Positions 1 to 10,735 are shown, counted from the stretch's first letter. The stretch: DNA of 64,000 nt from Rothia kristinae NBRC 15354 (GCF_001570865.1 NZ_BCSM01000001.1:1-64000), one strand, 5' to 3'. A program made the numbers and translations. Notes: generated by a model from the letters alone, not told the origin.

Positions 1-268
1 CACCCGCCGTGCCGCGTGCAGCGGTCACGGCGGGCCAGGGTGAAAAGGCGGTGTAAGAGACCACCGGGCGCCTGGTGACAGGTGCCGCAGGGTAAACCCC
101 ATCCGGAGCAAGGCCAGACAGGATGCGTTCGAGGGCTGCCCGCCCGAGCATCCGGGTAGGCCGCTCGAGCCGCGGAGCGATCCGCGGCCTAGATGGATGA
201 TCGTCGCCGTGCGGCGGGTGACCGCCGCGCGGAACAGAACCCGGCTCATCGGCCGACCCGTCCACCGC
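1..268 (+). ncRNA. rnpB: RNase P RNA (rnpB), 3' part
   Basis: This is the catalytic RNA of RNase P, which trims the 5' leader from pre-tRNAs. The conserved bacterial type-A blocks appear in order: a CAGGGTGAAA-then-GTAAGAGACCACC element near 36-64, GGTGACAGGTGCC and AGGGTAAACCCC near 73-101, GGAGCAAGGCC near 104-115, GGGTAGGCCGCT near 151-165, GCCTAGATGGATGATCG near 187-204, and the 3' universal block ACAGAACCCGGCTCATCGG near 234-252. The 5' part, including the partner strand of the closing helix, lies outside the window. The 3' end is approximate (about 262-270). The short open frames across it on either strand are not genes. Identity is secure from the ordered motifs; only the end point is uncertain. 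Confidence 0.93.
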
Positions 269-285
269 TCCCTTCTCCTGCCGTG

Positions 286-291
286 TACGCT
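286..291 (+). promoter_or_regulatory. Candidate -10 box (TACGCT) for the small acidic protein gene
   Basis: TACGCT fits the actinobacterial TAnnnT -10 consensus. Transcription from about 298 would give a leader of roughly 32 nt carrying GAGGAG just before the ATG at 330. No clear -35 hexamer is visible. It could also be read-through from rnpB. Confidence 0.35.
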
Positions 292-329
292 CACAGGTGA
301 GACACGACACAGCCAGACGAGGAGACCCC

Positions 330-557
330 ATGCACCACCACCGCGACGCCGAGCACCGATTCCCGGAGGACGACGCCGAGCAGCCGATCACCAGCCCCGG
401 ACCGGACACGGACCCGGAGGGCACCGAGCACGAGGTGAGCCCGGGGCCCGACAGCGACCCCGAGGGCACCGAGCACGAGCCCGGCATGGGCGCGGACAGC
501 AACCGGGAGGCCACCGACTCCGAGCCCAGCCCCGGGCCGGATCTCGGCCAGCGCTGA
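330..557 (+). CDS. Small acidic repeat protein, unknown function
   Basis: A 75-residue protein with no family I recognise. It starts Met-His-His-His and then consists of about three tandem units of 15 residues, the first two being SPGPDxDPEGTEHE-like and the third degenerate. It is strongly acidic (Asp/Glu), rich in Pro and Gly, and has no hydrophobic segment, so it is probably soluble and largely disordered. The ATG at 330 is chosen because GAGGAG lies at about 319-324; an in-frame upstream ATG at 297 lacks a ribosome site. It sits between rnpB and the convergent Nif3-type gene. The good ribosome site and internal repeats argue for a real gene, but codon bias in such GC-rich DNA can mimic one. 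Confidence 0.5.
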   Translation: MHHHRDAEHRFPEDDAEQPITSPGPDTDPEGTEHEVSPGPDSDPEGTEHEPGMGADSNREATDSEPSPGPDLGQR

Positions 558-591
558 CCGATCCCCCGCCCCAGACCGCCCCGGAGCAGCC

Positions 592-1494
592 TCAGTACCG
601 GGCAGCCTCGGCGTTCGTGGAGGCCGAGCCCGGGTGCCGCTCGGGGCGCACCGCGAAATCCCACGGATCGGTGTTCAGCTCGCTGAGCAGCATCTGCACC
701 GCGAAGCCCTCCCGCGCCAGCTCCGCCTCCAGGGCCCGGGCGCCCTCGGTGAGCCACAGCTGCTCGGAGGCGAAGTGCGAGCAGTCGATCAGGTAGGGCC
801 GGCCCCCGCTCAGCAGGGCCCGCTCGCGCGCCTCCGAGGCCGGGTGGTGGCGCAGGTCTGCGGTCACGTACACGTCCGCGTCCACGGCGCGCACGGCGTC
901 GAACAGGGAATCCCCGGCCCCTCCGCACACGGCGACCCGCAGCACCAGCCCCTCCCGGGGCCCGGCCACCCGCACCCCGCCGGCCGTCGGGCGCATCGCC
1001 GAGGCCAGCCGCTGGGCCAGCGCCTCCAGGGTCACCGGCTCCGCCAGCTCCCCCACGCGCCCGATGCCGGTGCTGCCCCGCTCGGCGTCGGTCGGGTCCA
1101 GGGGCCGGGCGGCCTTCACCCCGCAGGCGCGGGTCAGCGCATCCGAGACCCCGCCGTCGTAGGAGTCCGCGTTGGTGTGCGAAGCCAGCAGCCCGATGCC
1201 GTGCTCCACCAGCTCGTGCACCACCGCGCCCTTGTCCGTGTCCGCGGGCAGGAAGTGCGCCCCGCGCAGCAGCAGCGGGTGGTGGGTCAGCAGCAGCTGC
1301 GCGTCCCGGCGCACGGCCTCGGCGGCCACGGCCTGGACCGGGTCCACCGCCCAGAGGATGCGCCGCACCGGCGCGTCCGGGCGCCCGCACACCAGGCCGC
1401 TGGCGTCCCAGGACTCGGCCAGCTCCCGTGGCCACAGCCGGTGGGCGGCGGCGACGACGTCGGACAGGTGCGCGGTGGTGCCGGTGGTGCTCAT
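592..1494 (-). CDS. Nif3-like dinuclear metal-center protein (YbgI/DUF34 family)
   Basis: 300 residues, the usual length of the shorter Nif3 proteins. Diagnostic features are the N-terminal WDASGLVCGRPD segment (around residues 29-40), the metal-binding LLTHHPLLLRG motif with His71-His72, an SHTNAD block, and the C-terminal DCSHFASEQLWL motif that carries the remaining metal ligands. Family members form hexamers with a two-metal site. They are often labelled GTP cyclohydrolase I type 2 homologs, but the cellular role is not settled. The gene is convergent with the small acidic protein gene and divergent from msrA. Its ATG is preceded at exactly 7 nt by TAGACT with no Shine-Dalgarno sequence, so the mRNA is probably leaderless. 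Confidence 0.9.
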   Translation of the reverse strand: MSTTGTTAHLSDVVAAAHRLWPRELAESWDASGLVCGRPDAPVRRILWAVDPVQAVAAEAVRRDAQLLLTHHPLLLRGAHFLPADTDKGAVVHELVEHGIGLLASHTNADSYDGGVSDALTRACGVKAARPLDPTDAERGSTGIGRVGELAEPVTLEALAQRLASAMRPTAGGVRVAGPREGLVLRVAVCGGAGDSLFDAVRAVDADVYVTADLRHHPASEARERALLSGGRPYLIDCSHFASEQLWLTEGARALEAELAREGFAVQMLLSELNTDPWDFAVRPERHPGSASTNAEAARY

Positions 1495-1501
1495 GCCCGC
1501 C

Positions 1502-1507
1502 AGTCTA
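1502..1507 (-). promoter_or_regulatory. -10 box (TAGACT) of a probable leaderless promoter for the Nif3-like gene
   Basis: On the minus strand TAGACT is followed by exactly 7 nt and then the ATG at 1494. This places the expected transcription start on or next to the A of the ATG. No purine-rich ribosome site intervenes. The same spacing recurs before six other genes in this window. Confidence 0.6.
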
Positions 1508-1594
1508 GGAGACCCGGTCGAGGAACCCGCGGCCCGGGCGGCGCCGCCTTCCCCCGCCAGCGAACCCCGCTGTCCTCCGACTGCCGGCCGGGTC

Positions 1595-1600
1595 CAGGAT
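1595..1600 (+). promoter_or_regulatory. Candidate -10 box (CAGGAT) of a leaderless msrA promoter
   Basis: CAGGAT keeps the two critical -10 positions (A2 and T6) and ends exactly 7 nt before the ATG at 1608. The GGAGG in the spacer is only 2 nt from that ATG, too close to work as a normal ribosome site. This arrangement is the main reason for preferring the start at 1608 over the ATG at 1599. Confidence 0.45.
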
Positions 1601-1607
1601 GGAGGAC

Positions 1608-2132
1608 ATGCGCGAACTGACTCTCGCGGCGGGGTGCTTCTGGTGCCTGGACGCCGTCTACCAGCGGACCCGCGGCGTGGAATCCTCCATCGCCGGATAC
1701 ACCGGGGGCGCCACCGAGCACCCCACCTACCGCGAGGTGTGCACCGGGCGGACCGGGCACGCCGAGGCCATCCGGGTGCGCTTCGACGAGGACGAGGTGC
1801 CCGCCGACGTCATCATGGACATGTTCTTCACGACCCACGACCCCACCAGCCTGAACCGGCAGGGCTACGACGTCGGCACCCAGTACCGCTCCGCGGTGTT
1901 CTACCGGGACGAGGAGGAGAAGCGGTTCTTCCAGGAGCAGATCGCCCGCGCCCAGCGGCTCTACGACCGCCCGATCGTCACCACCGTCGAACCACTGGGG
2001 ACCTTCTGGGAGGCCGAGGCCGTGCACCAGGACTTCCAGCGCACCAACCCCGCCAACGGCTACTGCCAGGCGATCATCGACCCCAAGCTGGCGAAGGCCC
2101 GGGAATATTACCGCCCGTGGCTCGTTTCTTAA
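1608..2132 (+). CDS. msrA: Peptide-methionine (S)-S-oxide reductase MsrA
   Basis: 174 residues with the MsrA signature GCFWC at residues 9-13 (catalytic Cys10), the GYTGG block, a GHAEA motif, and a C-terminal NGYCQAI segment with a likely resolving Cys. It reduces the S-epimer of methionine sulfoxide in oxidised proteins, using thioredoxin, in the cytoplasm. No MsrB domain is fused and no msrB gene is adjacent. An in-frame ATG at 1599 would add three residues; 1608 is preferred because a CAGGAT -10 element lies 7 nt upstream. Divergent from the Nif3-like gene and followed by cysK in the same direction after 115 bp. Confidence 0.95.
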   Translation: MRELTLAAGCFWCLDAVYQRTRGVESSIAGYTGGATEHPTYREVCTGRTGHAEAIRVRFDEDEVPADVIMDMFFTTHDPTSLNRQGYDVGTQYRSAVFYRDEEEKRFFQEQIARAQRLYDRPIVTTVEPLGTFWEAEAVHQDFQRTNPANGYCQAIIDPKLAKAREYYRPWLVS

Positions 2133-2152
2133 GCCAGGAAACGCCGCGTGGC

Positions 2153-2158
2153 TACGGT
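2153..2158 (+). promoter_or_regulatory. Candidate cysK -10 box (TACGGT) inside a short inverted repeat
   Basis: TACGGT matches TAnnnT and would start transcription near 2165, giving an 80-nt leader before cysK. It lies between the arms of GCGTG (2146-2150) and CACGC (2162-2166), an arrangement that could be an operator for a sulfur or cysteine regulator. No -35 hexamer is evident. Inference only. Confidence 0.33.
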
Positions 2159-2247
2159 GGTCACGCATCCCACCCGGCCCGCTGCCCGAATCGTCCCCGC
2201 CGGGGACGACCAGCGGCCCCGGGCGCCACGACCCCAGGAAGGCTGAC

Positions 2248-3183
2248 ATGGCTAAGATCCTCGACAACGTCACCGAAGCGATCGGCGACACCCCGCTCGT
2301 GCGGCTGAACCAGCTGGACAAGGACCTGCCCGGCAACGTCGCCGTCAAGCTCGAGTTCTACAACCCCGCCAACTCCGTGAAGGACCGCATCGGCAAGGCG
2401 ATCATCGACGCCGCGGAGGCCTCCGGGCAGCTCAAGCCCGGCGGCACCATCGTGGAGGGCACCTCCGGGAACACCGGCATCGCCCTGGCCATGGTCGGCG
2501 CGGCCCGCGGGTACCACGTCATCCTCACCATGCCGGAGACCATGTCCACCGAGCGCCGCGTGATGCTGCGGGCCTACGGCGCGAAGATCGTGCTGACCCC
2601 CGGTGCGGAGGGCATGCGCGGGGCCGTGGACAAGGCCGCCGAGATCGTGGAGAACACCGAGAACGCCGTGCTGGCCCGCCAGTTCGAGAACGAGGCCAAC
2701 CCCAAGATCCACTACGAGACCACCGGCCGGGAGATCTGGGAGGCCACCGACGGCGCCGTGGACGTGTTCGTGGCCGGCGTCGGCACCGGCGGCACCGTCT
2801 CCGGCGTCGGCAAGTACCTCAAGGAGCGCAAGCCCGAGGTCAAGGTCATCGCGGTGGAGCCCTCCGACTCCCCGCTGCTCACCGAGGGCAAGGCCGGCCC
2901 CCACAAGATCCAGGGCCTGGGCGCCAACTTCGTCCCGGACACCCTGGACCGGGAGATCTACGACGCCGTCGCCGACGTCACCCTCGAGGACTCCGTGCGC
3001 GTCGCCCGCGAGCTGGGCGCCAAGGAGGGCATCCTCGGCGGGATCTCCTCCGGGTCCATCGTGTGGGCCGCACTGGAGGAGGCCAAGAAGTCCGAGAACG
3101 AGGGCAAGCTGATCGTCGCCGTCGTCACCGACTTCGGCGAGCGCTACGTCTCCACCGTCCTGTACGAAGACATCCGCGCCTGA
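2248..3183 (+). CDS. cysK: Cysteine synthase A (O-acetylserine sulfhydrylase)
   Basis: 311 residues, full length for CysK. It makes L-cysteine from O-acetylserine and sulfide with PLP in the cytoplasm. Visible landmarks are the N-terminal IGDTPLVRL block, the PLP lysine Lys45 in NSVKDRIG, the substrate loop EGTSGNTGI, the phosphate-binding glycines [10 protein letters not shown], and the C-terminal GISSGS loop. The ATG has AGGAAGG upstream at good spacing. cysE begins 2 bp after its stop, so the two enzymes that convert serine to cysteine are made together; CysE and CysK form the cysteine synthase complex in many bacteria. CysK rather than cystathionine beta-synthase, because no CBS regulatory domain follows. 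Confidence 0.96.
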   Translation: MAKILDNVTEAIGDTPLVRLNQLDKDLPGNVAVKLEFYNPANSVKDRIGKAIIDAAEASGQLKPGGTIVEGTSGNTGIALAMVGAARGYHVILTMPETMSTERRVMLRAYGAKIVLTPGAEGMRGAVDKAAEIVENTENAVLARQFENEANPKIHYETTGREIWEATDGAVDVFVAGVGTGGTVSGVGKYLKERKPEVKVIAVEPSDSPLLTEGKAGPHKIQGLGANFVPDTLDREIYDAVADVTLEDSVRVARELGAKEGILGGISSGSIVWAALEEAKKSENEGKLIVAVVTDFGERYVSTVLYEDIRA

Positions 3184-3185
3184 TC

Positions 3186-3770
3186 GTGGGCTTCCTCTCC
3201 CGCCTGCGCGAGGACCTGGACACGGCCCGGTCCCACGATCCGGCCGCGCGCGGCAGCCTCGAGATCATGATCAACTACTCGGGGCTGCACGCGATCTGGA
3301 TGCACCGAGTCGCCCACCGCCTCTGGCAGCGGGACGCGACCAAGGCCACGGCGCGCACCCTCTCGCAGGTCTCCCGCTTCCTCACCGGGATCGAGATCCA
3401 CCCGGGGGCGCAGATCGGCCGCCGGTTCTTCATCGACCACGGCATGGGCGTGGTCATCGGGGAGACCACGGAGATCGGCGATGACGTGATGCTCTACCAC
3501 GGGGTGACCCTGGGTGGGCGCTCACTGGAGAAGGTCAAGCGGCACCCGACCATCGGGGACGGCACGACCGTGGGGGCCGGGGCCAAGGTGCTCGGGCCGA
3601 TCACGATCGGCGCCGGCTCCGCGGTCGGGGCGAACGCCGTGGTGGTCCACGACGCCCCCGCGGATTCGATCGTCACCGGGATCCCGGCGGAGCACCGTCC
3701 GCGCACCCCGGAGAAGAAGCAGCCGCTGGTGGATCCGGCCACCTACATCGATCCCGCCATGTGGATCTGA
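3186..3770 (+). CDS. cysE: Serine O-acetyltransferase
   Basis: 194 residues if it starts at the GTG at 3186, two bases after the cysK stop. It acetylates serine with acetyl-CoA, the first step of cysteine synthesis. The short actinobacterial/EpsC-type form is seen: a helical N-terminus ([21 protein letters not shown]) and then a left-handed beta-helix of hexapeptide repeats. The repeat region contains [23 protein letters not shown] (catalytic His/Asp region), HGVTLGG and [17 protein letters not shown]. An open frame extends further upstream inside cysK, but the N-terminal homology pattern begins at 3186. The ribosome site is weak, consistent with translational coupling to cysK. A strong bidirectional hairpin follows. 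Confidence 0.94.
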   Translation: MGFLSRLREDLDTARSHDPAARGSLEIMINYSGLHAIWMHRVAHRLWQRDATKATARTLSQVSRFLTGIEIHPGAQIGRRFFIDHGMGVVIGETTEIGDDVMLYHGVTLGGRSLEKVKRHPTIGDGTTVGAGAKVLGPITIGAGSAVGANAVVVHDAPADSIVTGIPAEHRPRTPEKKQPLVDPATYIDPAMWI

Positions 3771-3824
3771 GGTCCCCGCACGGGTGAGCCCGGCCCGAGG
3801 CCGTACGGTGCCCGCCCGCAGAAG

Positions 3825-3865
3825 ACGACGCCCCGCCCTTCGCAGTGCGAAGGGCGGGGCGTCGT
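3825..3865. terminator. Bidirectional hairpin terminator between cysE and gnd
   Basis: Arms of about 18-20 nt (3825-3843 and 3847-3865) are perfectly complementary, GC-rich in the middle, with a 3-nt loop around 3844-3846. It lies between the 3' ends of convergent genes, 55 bp after the cysE stop and 19 bp after the gnd stop. GTCGTGT follows on the plus side and TCTTC on the minus side; there is no long T-tract. Confidence 0.8.
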
Positions 3866-3883
3866 CGTGTTCCACGCTGGGAC

Positions 3884-5410
3884 TTACTTGGAGGGCTCCT
3901 TGTTGACCCGCTCCGGGGTCGAGGGGGCGGTCTGCTCCTCGTCGGTGCGGATCTCGGTGCGGTCCCCGGACCACAGGGTGTGGAACGTGCCGGGGCGATC
4001 CACGCGCTGGTAGGTGTGCGCGCCGAAGAAGTCCCGCTGCCCCTGGATCAGGGCGGCGGGCAGGCGCTTGCGCCGCAGCGCGTCGTAATAGGACAGCGAG
4101 GAGGCGAACACCGGCACCGGCACGCCCAGCGCGGTGGCCTTGGCCACGACGCGGCGCCAGGAGGGAACCAGCTGCTCCATGACCTTCCGGAAGCCCGGGG
4201 CCAGCAGCATGTTCACGGGGGCGTCCTCCCCGCGGTAGGCCTGCATGATCTCCCCGAGCAGCTCGGCGCGGATGATGCACCCGGCCCGCCACAGGGAGGC
4301 GATGACGTCCAGCTTCAGGTCCCACCCGAACTCCGCGCCGGCCTTGGACAGCTCGTCCAGGCCCTGGGCATAGGAGACCAGCTTGGAGGCGTACAGCGCC
4401 CGGCGCACGTCCTCGATGAACTCCGGGTCCCCCTGGGCGACACCCGTGGTGGAGATCAGCCCGGCGGACAGATGCTCCTGGGCCTGGCGGCGGGCTTCCA
4501 CATCCGAGGAGGACAGGGCGCGGGCGAACACCGACTCGGCGATACCGGAGACCGGGGCGCCCAGGTCCAGGGCGGACTGCACCGTCCAGCGTCCGGTGCC
4601 CTTCTGCCCCGCCTCGTCCTTGATGACGTCGATCAGGGCCTCACCGGTCTCGGCGTCCCGCTGGGAGAGGACCTCCGCGGTGATCTCGATAAGGTAGGAG
4701 TTCAGGTCCGTGGTGTTCCACTGCCGGAAGACCTCGGCCTGGGCCGCAGGCTCCAGGCCGACGACGGAGCGCAGCAGGTCGTGGGCCTCCCCGATGACCT
4801 GCATGTCGGCGTACTCGATGCCGTTGTGCACCATCTTGACGAAGTGCCCGGCCCCGTCGGTGTCGATCCAGGCGCAGCAGGGGGTGCCGTCGTCGGCCTT
4901 GGCGGCGATGGTCTCCAGCAGGGGTCCCACGGACTCGTAGGACTGCCGGGAGCCGCCGGGCATGATGGAGGGCCCGTTCAGGGCGCCCTCCTCACCGCCG
5001 GAGACTCCGACGCCGACGAAGTGCAGCCCGTTCGCGGCGCACTCCTGCTCGCGGCGGATGGTGTCCTTGAAGTAGGAGTTGCCGCCGTCGATGATGATGT
5101 CGTCCTCATCCAGCAGCGGGGTCAGCTGCTCGATGACGGCGTCCACGGGGGCGCCGGCCTTGACCATGACGAGGATGCGGCGGGGCTTCTCGAGGGAGTC
5201 CACCAGCTCCTGCAGGGTCTCGGTGCGCACGAAGTCGCCCTCGTCTCCGTGCTCGGCCAGCAGCTCGTCGGTCTTGGCGGTGGTGCGGTTGTGCAGGGCC
5301 ACGGTGTACCCGTGCCGGGCGAGGTTCCTGGCCAGGTTGGCGCCCATCACGGCGAGTCCGGTGACGCCGATCTGCGCCCGTGCGGTGTTCTGGGAGTTCT
5401 CTTCTGCCAT
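3884..5410 (-). CDS. gnd: 6-phosphogluconate dehydrogenase, decarboxylating
   Basis: 508 residues, somewhat longer than the common 470-480-residue form because of a polar C-terminal tail of about 20 residues. It oxidises 6-phosphogluconate to ribulose 5-phosphate and CO2, yielding NADPH for the pentose phosphate pathway. Landmarks are the GLAVMGANLARN dinucleotide-binding loop (residues 18-29), the substrate segment GVSGGEEGA, the catalytic-lysine motif HFVKMVHNGIEY, and the C-terminal QRDFFGAHTYQR block shared by dimeric Gnd. The ATG has no Shine-Dalgarno sequence but TAGGCT lies exactly 7 nt upstream, so a leaderless transcript is likely. No zwf or other pentose phosphate gene is adjacent. 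A tRNA-Val gene lies upstream on the same strand. Confidence 0.96.
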   Translation of the reverse strand: MAEENSQNTARAQIGVTGLAVMGANLARNLARHGYTVALHNRTTAKTDELLAEHGDEGDFVRTETLQELVDSLEKPRRILVMVKAGAPVDAVIEQLTPLLDEDDIIIDGGNSYFKDTIRREQECAANGLHFVGVGVSGGEEGALNGPSIMPGGSRQSYESVGPLLETIAAKADDGTPCCAWIDTDGAGHFVKMVHNGIEYADMQVIGEAHDLLRSVVGLEPAAQAEVFRQWNTTDLNSYLIEITAEVLSQRDAETGEALIDVIKDEAGQKGTGRWTVQSALDLGAPVSGIAESVFARALSSSDVEARRQAQEHLSAGLISTTGVAQGDPEFIEDVRRALYASKLVSYAQGLDELSKAGAEFGWDLKLDVIASLWRAGCIIRAELLGEIMQAYRGEDAPVNMLLAPGFRKVMEQLVPSWRRVVAKATALGVPVPVFASSLSYYDALRRKRLPAALIQGQRDFFGAHTYQRVDRPGTFHTLWSGDRTEIRTDEEQTAPSTPERVNKEPSK

Positions 5411-5417
5411 GCACCCC

Positions 5418-5423
5418 AGCCTA
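5418..5423 (-). promoter_or_regulatory. -10 box (TAGGCT) of a probable leaderless gnd promoter
   Basis: TAGGCT on the minus strand is followed by 7 nt (GGGGTGC) and the gnd ATG at 5410. The expected start site coincides with the start codon, and no other ribosome site is present. Confidence 0.6.
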
Positions 5424-5481
5424 CGCGGTGTGCGGCGGGTGCGGACAGTCCGGGCGGGCGCGCCCGCGGCGCGATCGTGGG

Positions 5482-5554
5482 TGGGTCCTACCGGGATCGA
5501 ACCGATGACCTACTGGGTGTAAACCAGTCGCTCTGCCAGCTGAGCTAAAGACCC
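5482..5554 (-). tRNA. tRNA-Val, anticodon TAC
   Basis: A 73-nt cloverleaf on the minus strand. Acceptor arms GGGTCTT / AGGACCC pair with one G-T wobble. The D-arm begins TAGCTCAGCTGGCAGAGC. The anticodon stem ACTGG/CCAGT encloses the 7-nt loop TTTACAC with anticodon TAC at 5519-5521, which reads GUA valine codons. The T-arm contains the GGTTCGATCCC box. The discriminator is A and the 3' CCA is not encoded. GUA is a rare codon in DNA this GC-rich. Located between gnd and the DUF3052 gene. Confidence 0.95.
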
Positions 5555-5659
5555 TGGCGAACGGGTGGGAGGCTTGCGCAGCCGCCGGCACCCGATCCGA
5601 GGGAACACCGTACCGGATGCACAGCCCGCAGGGGGAATCCGCCGCGGCCGCGAGGGCCT

Positions 5660-6073
5660 TCAGAACCGGGTGCCCACCAGTCGGGTCGCGGCCCACTCGG
5701 GGCAGGCGGCCTCGGTGGTGGTCACCCGCAGCCCGGCGGTGGGGGCGGCCTCCTGCAGGTCGGCCGGGGAGACGTAGCCGTCGCGCCCCGCCTTCGGGGT
5801 GAGCACCCAGACGACGCCGCCGTCGTCGAGGGTGGTCAGGGAGTCCACCAGCGCATCCACGAGGTCCCCGTCCCCGGCGCGCCACCAGAACAGCACCGCG
5901 TCAGCGACCTCCTGGGCGTCCTCGTCCAGCAGCTCCTCGCCCGTGAGGTCCTCGATGTCCTCGCGCAGGGCGAAGTCCACGTCCTCGTCGTAGCCGAACT
6001 CCTGGATGAGGTCGCCCTCCTTGAAACCGAGCAGGACTGCCGAGCGGTCCTCGGCGGTCGTGGTCTCGCTCAC
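5660..6073 (-). CDS. DUF3052 domain protein
   Basis: 137 residues starting at a GTG with AGGAGG at good spacing (about 6081-6087). An open frame continues upstream but the conserved domain and ribosome site define this start. The protein has the DUF3052 pattern: an LGFKEGDLIQEFGYDEDVD segment near the N-terminus, an acidic stretch with LLDEDAQEVADAVLFWWRAGDGDLVDAL, and a C-terminal VWVLTPKAGRDGYVSP...AGLRVT block, predicted to be a small alpha/beta fold. Function is unknown. Members sit beside aceE in mycobacteria and other actinobacteria, and here the gene is divergent from aceE with 313 bp between. No membrane segment. The link to pyruvate dehydrogenase or lipid synthesis is only by position. 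Confidence 0.82.
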   Translation of the reverse strand: MSETTTAEDRSAVLLGFKEGDLIQEFGYDEDVDFALREDIEDLTGEELLDEDAQEVADAVLFWWRAGDGDLVDALVDSLTTLDDGGVVWVLTPKAGRDGYVSPADLQEAAPTAGLRVTTTEAACPEWAATRLVGTRF

Positions 6074-6386
6074 TGGTTCTTCCTCCTGAGGGGTCTGGGG
6101 ATCGCCGCGGGGCCGATGCTCGCCGCGGGCGACGGCCGACGTCGCGGGGATGGCGCGCGCCGGCGTCGTCACACGTACCACCCAACACCGTCGACGCCGT
6201 CGGATCAAGTGTCGGCACCCGCCCGACGTGGCGCACGCCATGGGTCGGCGGGCTCGCCACGGAAGGGCCCGCACACCCCGGATATGACACCATGGAAGGT
6301 GACGCGGCGCGCCGACGAGGGCGCGCCGGGAGCGGCCTCTGACGGGGCGCATGCTCCCCACTGACACCGAGTGAAAGAGGTTCACC
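6074..6386. other. Divergent intergenic region between the DUF3052 gene and aceE
   Basis: 313 bp without a gene. It must hold promoters for both directions. The plus-strand ribosome site AAAGAGG (about 6374-6380) precedes the aceE GTG. Small inverted repeats occur (for example TGGCGCACGCCA near 6229-6240), but I cannot assign a convincing -35/-10 pair in either direction. Confidence 0.5.
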
Positions 6387-9131
<2,745 letters not shown>

Positions 9132-9145
9132 GCCCGACCCTGCTA

Positions 9146-9208
9146 CCCGCGGGCCGGGACCGACGGGACCGTCAGTGCGACGGCCCCCGTCCGGACCCGG
9201 CCCGCGGG
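9146..9208 (+). terminator. Nested hairpin terminator after aceE
   Basis: Arms 9146-9167 and 9186-9208 pair over about 22 bp with one bulge. The loop itself can form a small CCGTC/GACGG stem. It starts 15 bp past the aceE stop and is followed by CGTCTGTG rather than a T-run. It separates aceE from fabD. Confidence 0.65.
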
Positions 9209-9319
9209 CGTCTGTGCGGGGGGTCTCCGCACGGGTCGCAGGGCGGGGCCGGGAAAACCGGAGCGCCCCACGGCCCGTACGGACATGATCTGCGCGCCGA
9301 TTCGTGGAAAGCTGAGACC

Positions 9320-10213
9320 GTGATTGCCATACTCTGCCCTGGACAGGGCTCCCAGAAACCCGGATTCCTCTCGCCGTGGCTCGACGACGAAGCGCTGCGC
9401 ACCCGCCTGGCGGGGCTGGGCGACGTCGTCGGACTGGACCTGGTGCGCTTGGGCACCGAGGCCGATGAGGAGACCATCAAGGACACCGCGATCGCCCAGC
9501 CGCTGATCGTGGCCGCGGGCATCGTGGCCGGCGAGCGGCTGAAGGAGGCCCTGACCGGCGAGGACCTGGTCTGGGCCGGGCACTCGGTCGGGGAGATCAC
9601 CGCGGCCGCGCTGTCCGGCGTGCTCAGCGCGGAGGACGCGCTGCGCTTCATCAAGGTCCGCGCCGAGGGCATGGCCCGGGCCGCCGCGGCCGAACCCACC
9701 GGGATGGCCGCGGTGCTCGGCGGGGACGAGGAGCAGGTGCGCGCGGCCATCGAGGAGGCCGGACTGACGGCGGCCAACGCCAACGGCGGCGGTCAGATCG
9801 TCGCCGCGGGCACCGCCGCCCAGCTGGAGGCCTTCGCGGCCGCTCCCCCGGCCCGCACCCGCGTGATCCCGCTGAAGGTCGCCGGGGCCTTCCACACCCA
9901 CCACATGCGCCCGGCCGTGGGACCTCTGCAGGAGCTGGCCCGCGGCCTGGAGCCCGCCGAGCCGGTCTCGACCCTGCTGTCCAACCGCGACGGCAAGCCC
10001 GTGACCTCCGGGGCCGCGGCCCTGCAGTCCCTGGTGGACCAGGTGACCCGCCCGGTGCGCTGGGACCTGTGCCAGCAGAAGCTGCTGGAGCTGGGCGTCG
10101 ACTCCGCGTGGGAGCTGCCCCCGGCCGGCACCCTGACCGGGCTGGCCCGGCGCGCCATGAAGGGCGTGCCGGTCACGGCCCTGAGCTCCCCGGAGCAGCT
10201 GCCGCAGCCCTGA
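9320..10213 (+). CDS. fabD: Malonyl-CoA:acyl carrier protein transacylase
   Basis: 297 residues from the GTG at 9320 (GGAAAG about 9 nt upstream); the open frame runs further upstream but the family begins with the IAILCPGQGSQKPGFL motif seen directly after this start. FabD moves malonyl from CoA to ACP for chain elongation. The nucleophile is Ser89 in the GHSVGE motif; the conserved GAFHTHHM block carries the catalytic His, and FIKVRAEGMARAAAA and NGGGQIVAAG also match. It is followed by acpP and fabF in the same direction. In many actinobacteria fabH lies between fabD and acpP; here the 144-bp gap leaves no room for it. Confidence 0.96.
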   Translation: MIAILCPGQGSQKPGFLSPWLDDEALRTRLAGLGDVVGLDLVRLGTEADEETIKDTAIAQPLIVAAGIVAGERLKEALTGEDLVWAGHSVGEITAAALSGVLSAEDALRFIKVRAEGMARAAAAEPTGMAAVLGGDEEQVRAAIEEAGLTAANANGGGQIVAAGTAAQLEAFAAAPPARTRVIPLKVAGAFHTHHMRPAVGPLQELARGLEPAEPVSTLLSNRDGKPVTSGAAALQSLVDQVTRPVRWDLCQQKLLELGVDSAWELPPAGTLTGLARRAMKGVPVTALSSPEQLPQP

Positions 10214-10275
10214 TCCCCGACCCCCGCGGGGTGGCCGCTGACCGCGGGGAAGAAGCGGAGCGGCGCCGGGGCCGG

Positions 10276-10281
10276 TAGACT
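10276..10281 (+). promoter_or_regulatory. Candidate acpP -10 box (TAGACT)
   Basis: TAGACT, the same hexamer as in front of the Nif3-like gene, would start transcription near 10288 and give a 70-nt acpP leader with an AAGGAG ribosome site. Just upstream, CCCCGCGG (10222-10229) and CCGCGGGG (10242-10249) can form an 8-bp hairpin. No clear -35 box. Confidence 0.42.
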
Positions 10282-10357
10282 GGCCCCCGGCAGAGCGAAA
10301 CCCATTCGGCCCGCGCGGCCCAAGCGCCGCCGGGAGACTGCAAGACAAGGAGAACCG

Positions 10358-10603
10358 ATGGCTGACAAGAACGAGATCCTCGCCGGACTGGCCGAGATCG
10401 TCAACGAGGAGACCGGTGTGGAGACCGAGGAGGTCCAGCTGGAGAAGTCCTTCACCGAGGACCTGGACATCGACTCCATCTCCATGATGACCATCGTCGT
10501 CAACGCGGAGGAGAAGTTCGGGGTGACCATCCCGGACGAGGAGGTCAAGAACCTCAAGACCGTCGGCGACGCCGTCGACTTCATCGCCAACGCCTCCAAC
10601 TGA
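10358..10603 (+). CDS. acpP: Acyl carrier protein
   Basis: 81 residues, typical ACP. The acidic four-helix protein carries growing acyl chains on a 4'-phosphopantetheine arm attached to Ser40 in the DLDIDSIS motif (canonical DSL appears as DSI). Helix II EKFGVTIPDEEVKNLKTVGDAVDFI is well conserved. The ATG follows AAGGAGAACCG, a textbook ribosome site suited to a highly expressed protein. It lies between fabD (144 bp upstream) and fabF (132 bp downstream), the standard actinobacterial fatty-acid cluster. Longer meromycolate-type ACPs of mycobacteria have a C-terminal extension; this one does not. Confidence 0.97.
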   Translation: MADKNEILAGLAEIVNEETGVETEEVQLEKSFTEDLDIDSISMMTIVVNAEEKFGVTIPDEEVKNLKTVGDAVDFIANASN

Positions 10604-10735
10604 CGGCGGGCGGCGAAGCCGCCGCGTGGGGTGCGGCGCCCAGTCGGCGCCGTGCCCCGCGCGCTCTCGCCGCGAACCCCGGCCAGCACCATCCGCCCGC
10701 CCCGCGGGCTCCCCGTAACAGAAAGTTCTCGGCAG

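Noticed and set aside
25-294. Open frames on both strands at the left edge
   Set aside because: They overlap the conserved blocks of RNase P RNA and show no protein family pattern; the RNA explains the conservation.
3845-5548. Plus-strand open frame of 567 codons across gnd
   Set aside because: It is the antisense shadow of gnd and a tRNA; very high GC leaves long stop-free antisense frames. Gln/Gly/His/Val-rich composition is typical of such shadows.
5482-5554. tRNA-Val as an integration site for a mobile island
   Set aside because: I saw no partial tRNA copy, integrase or foreign genes adjacent to it.
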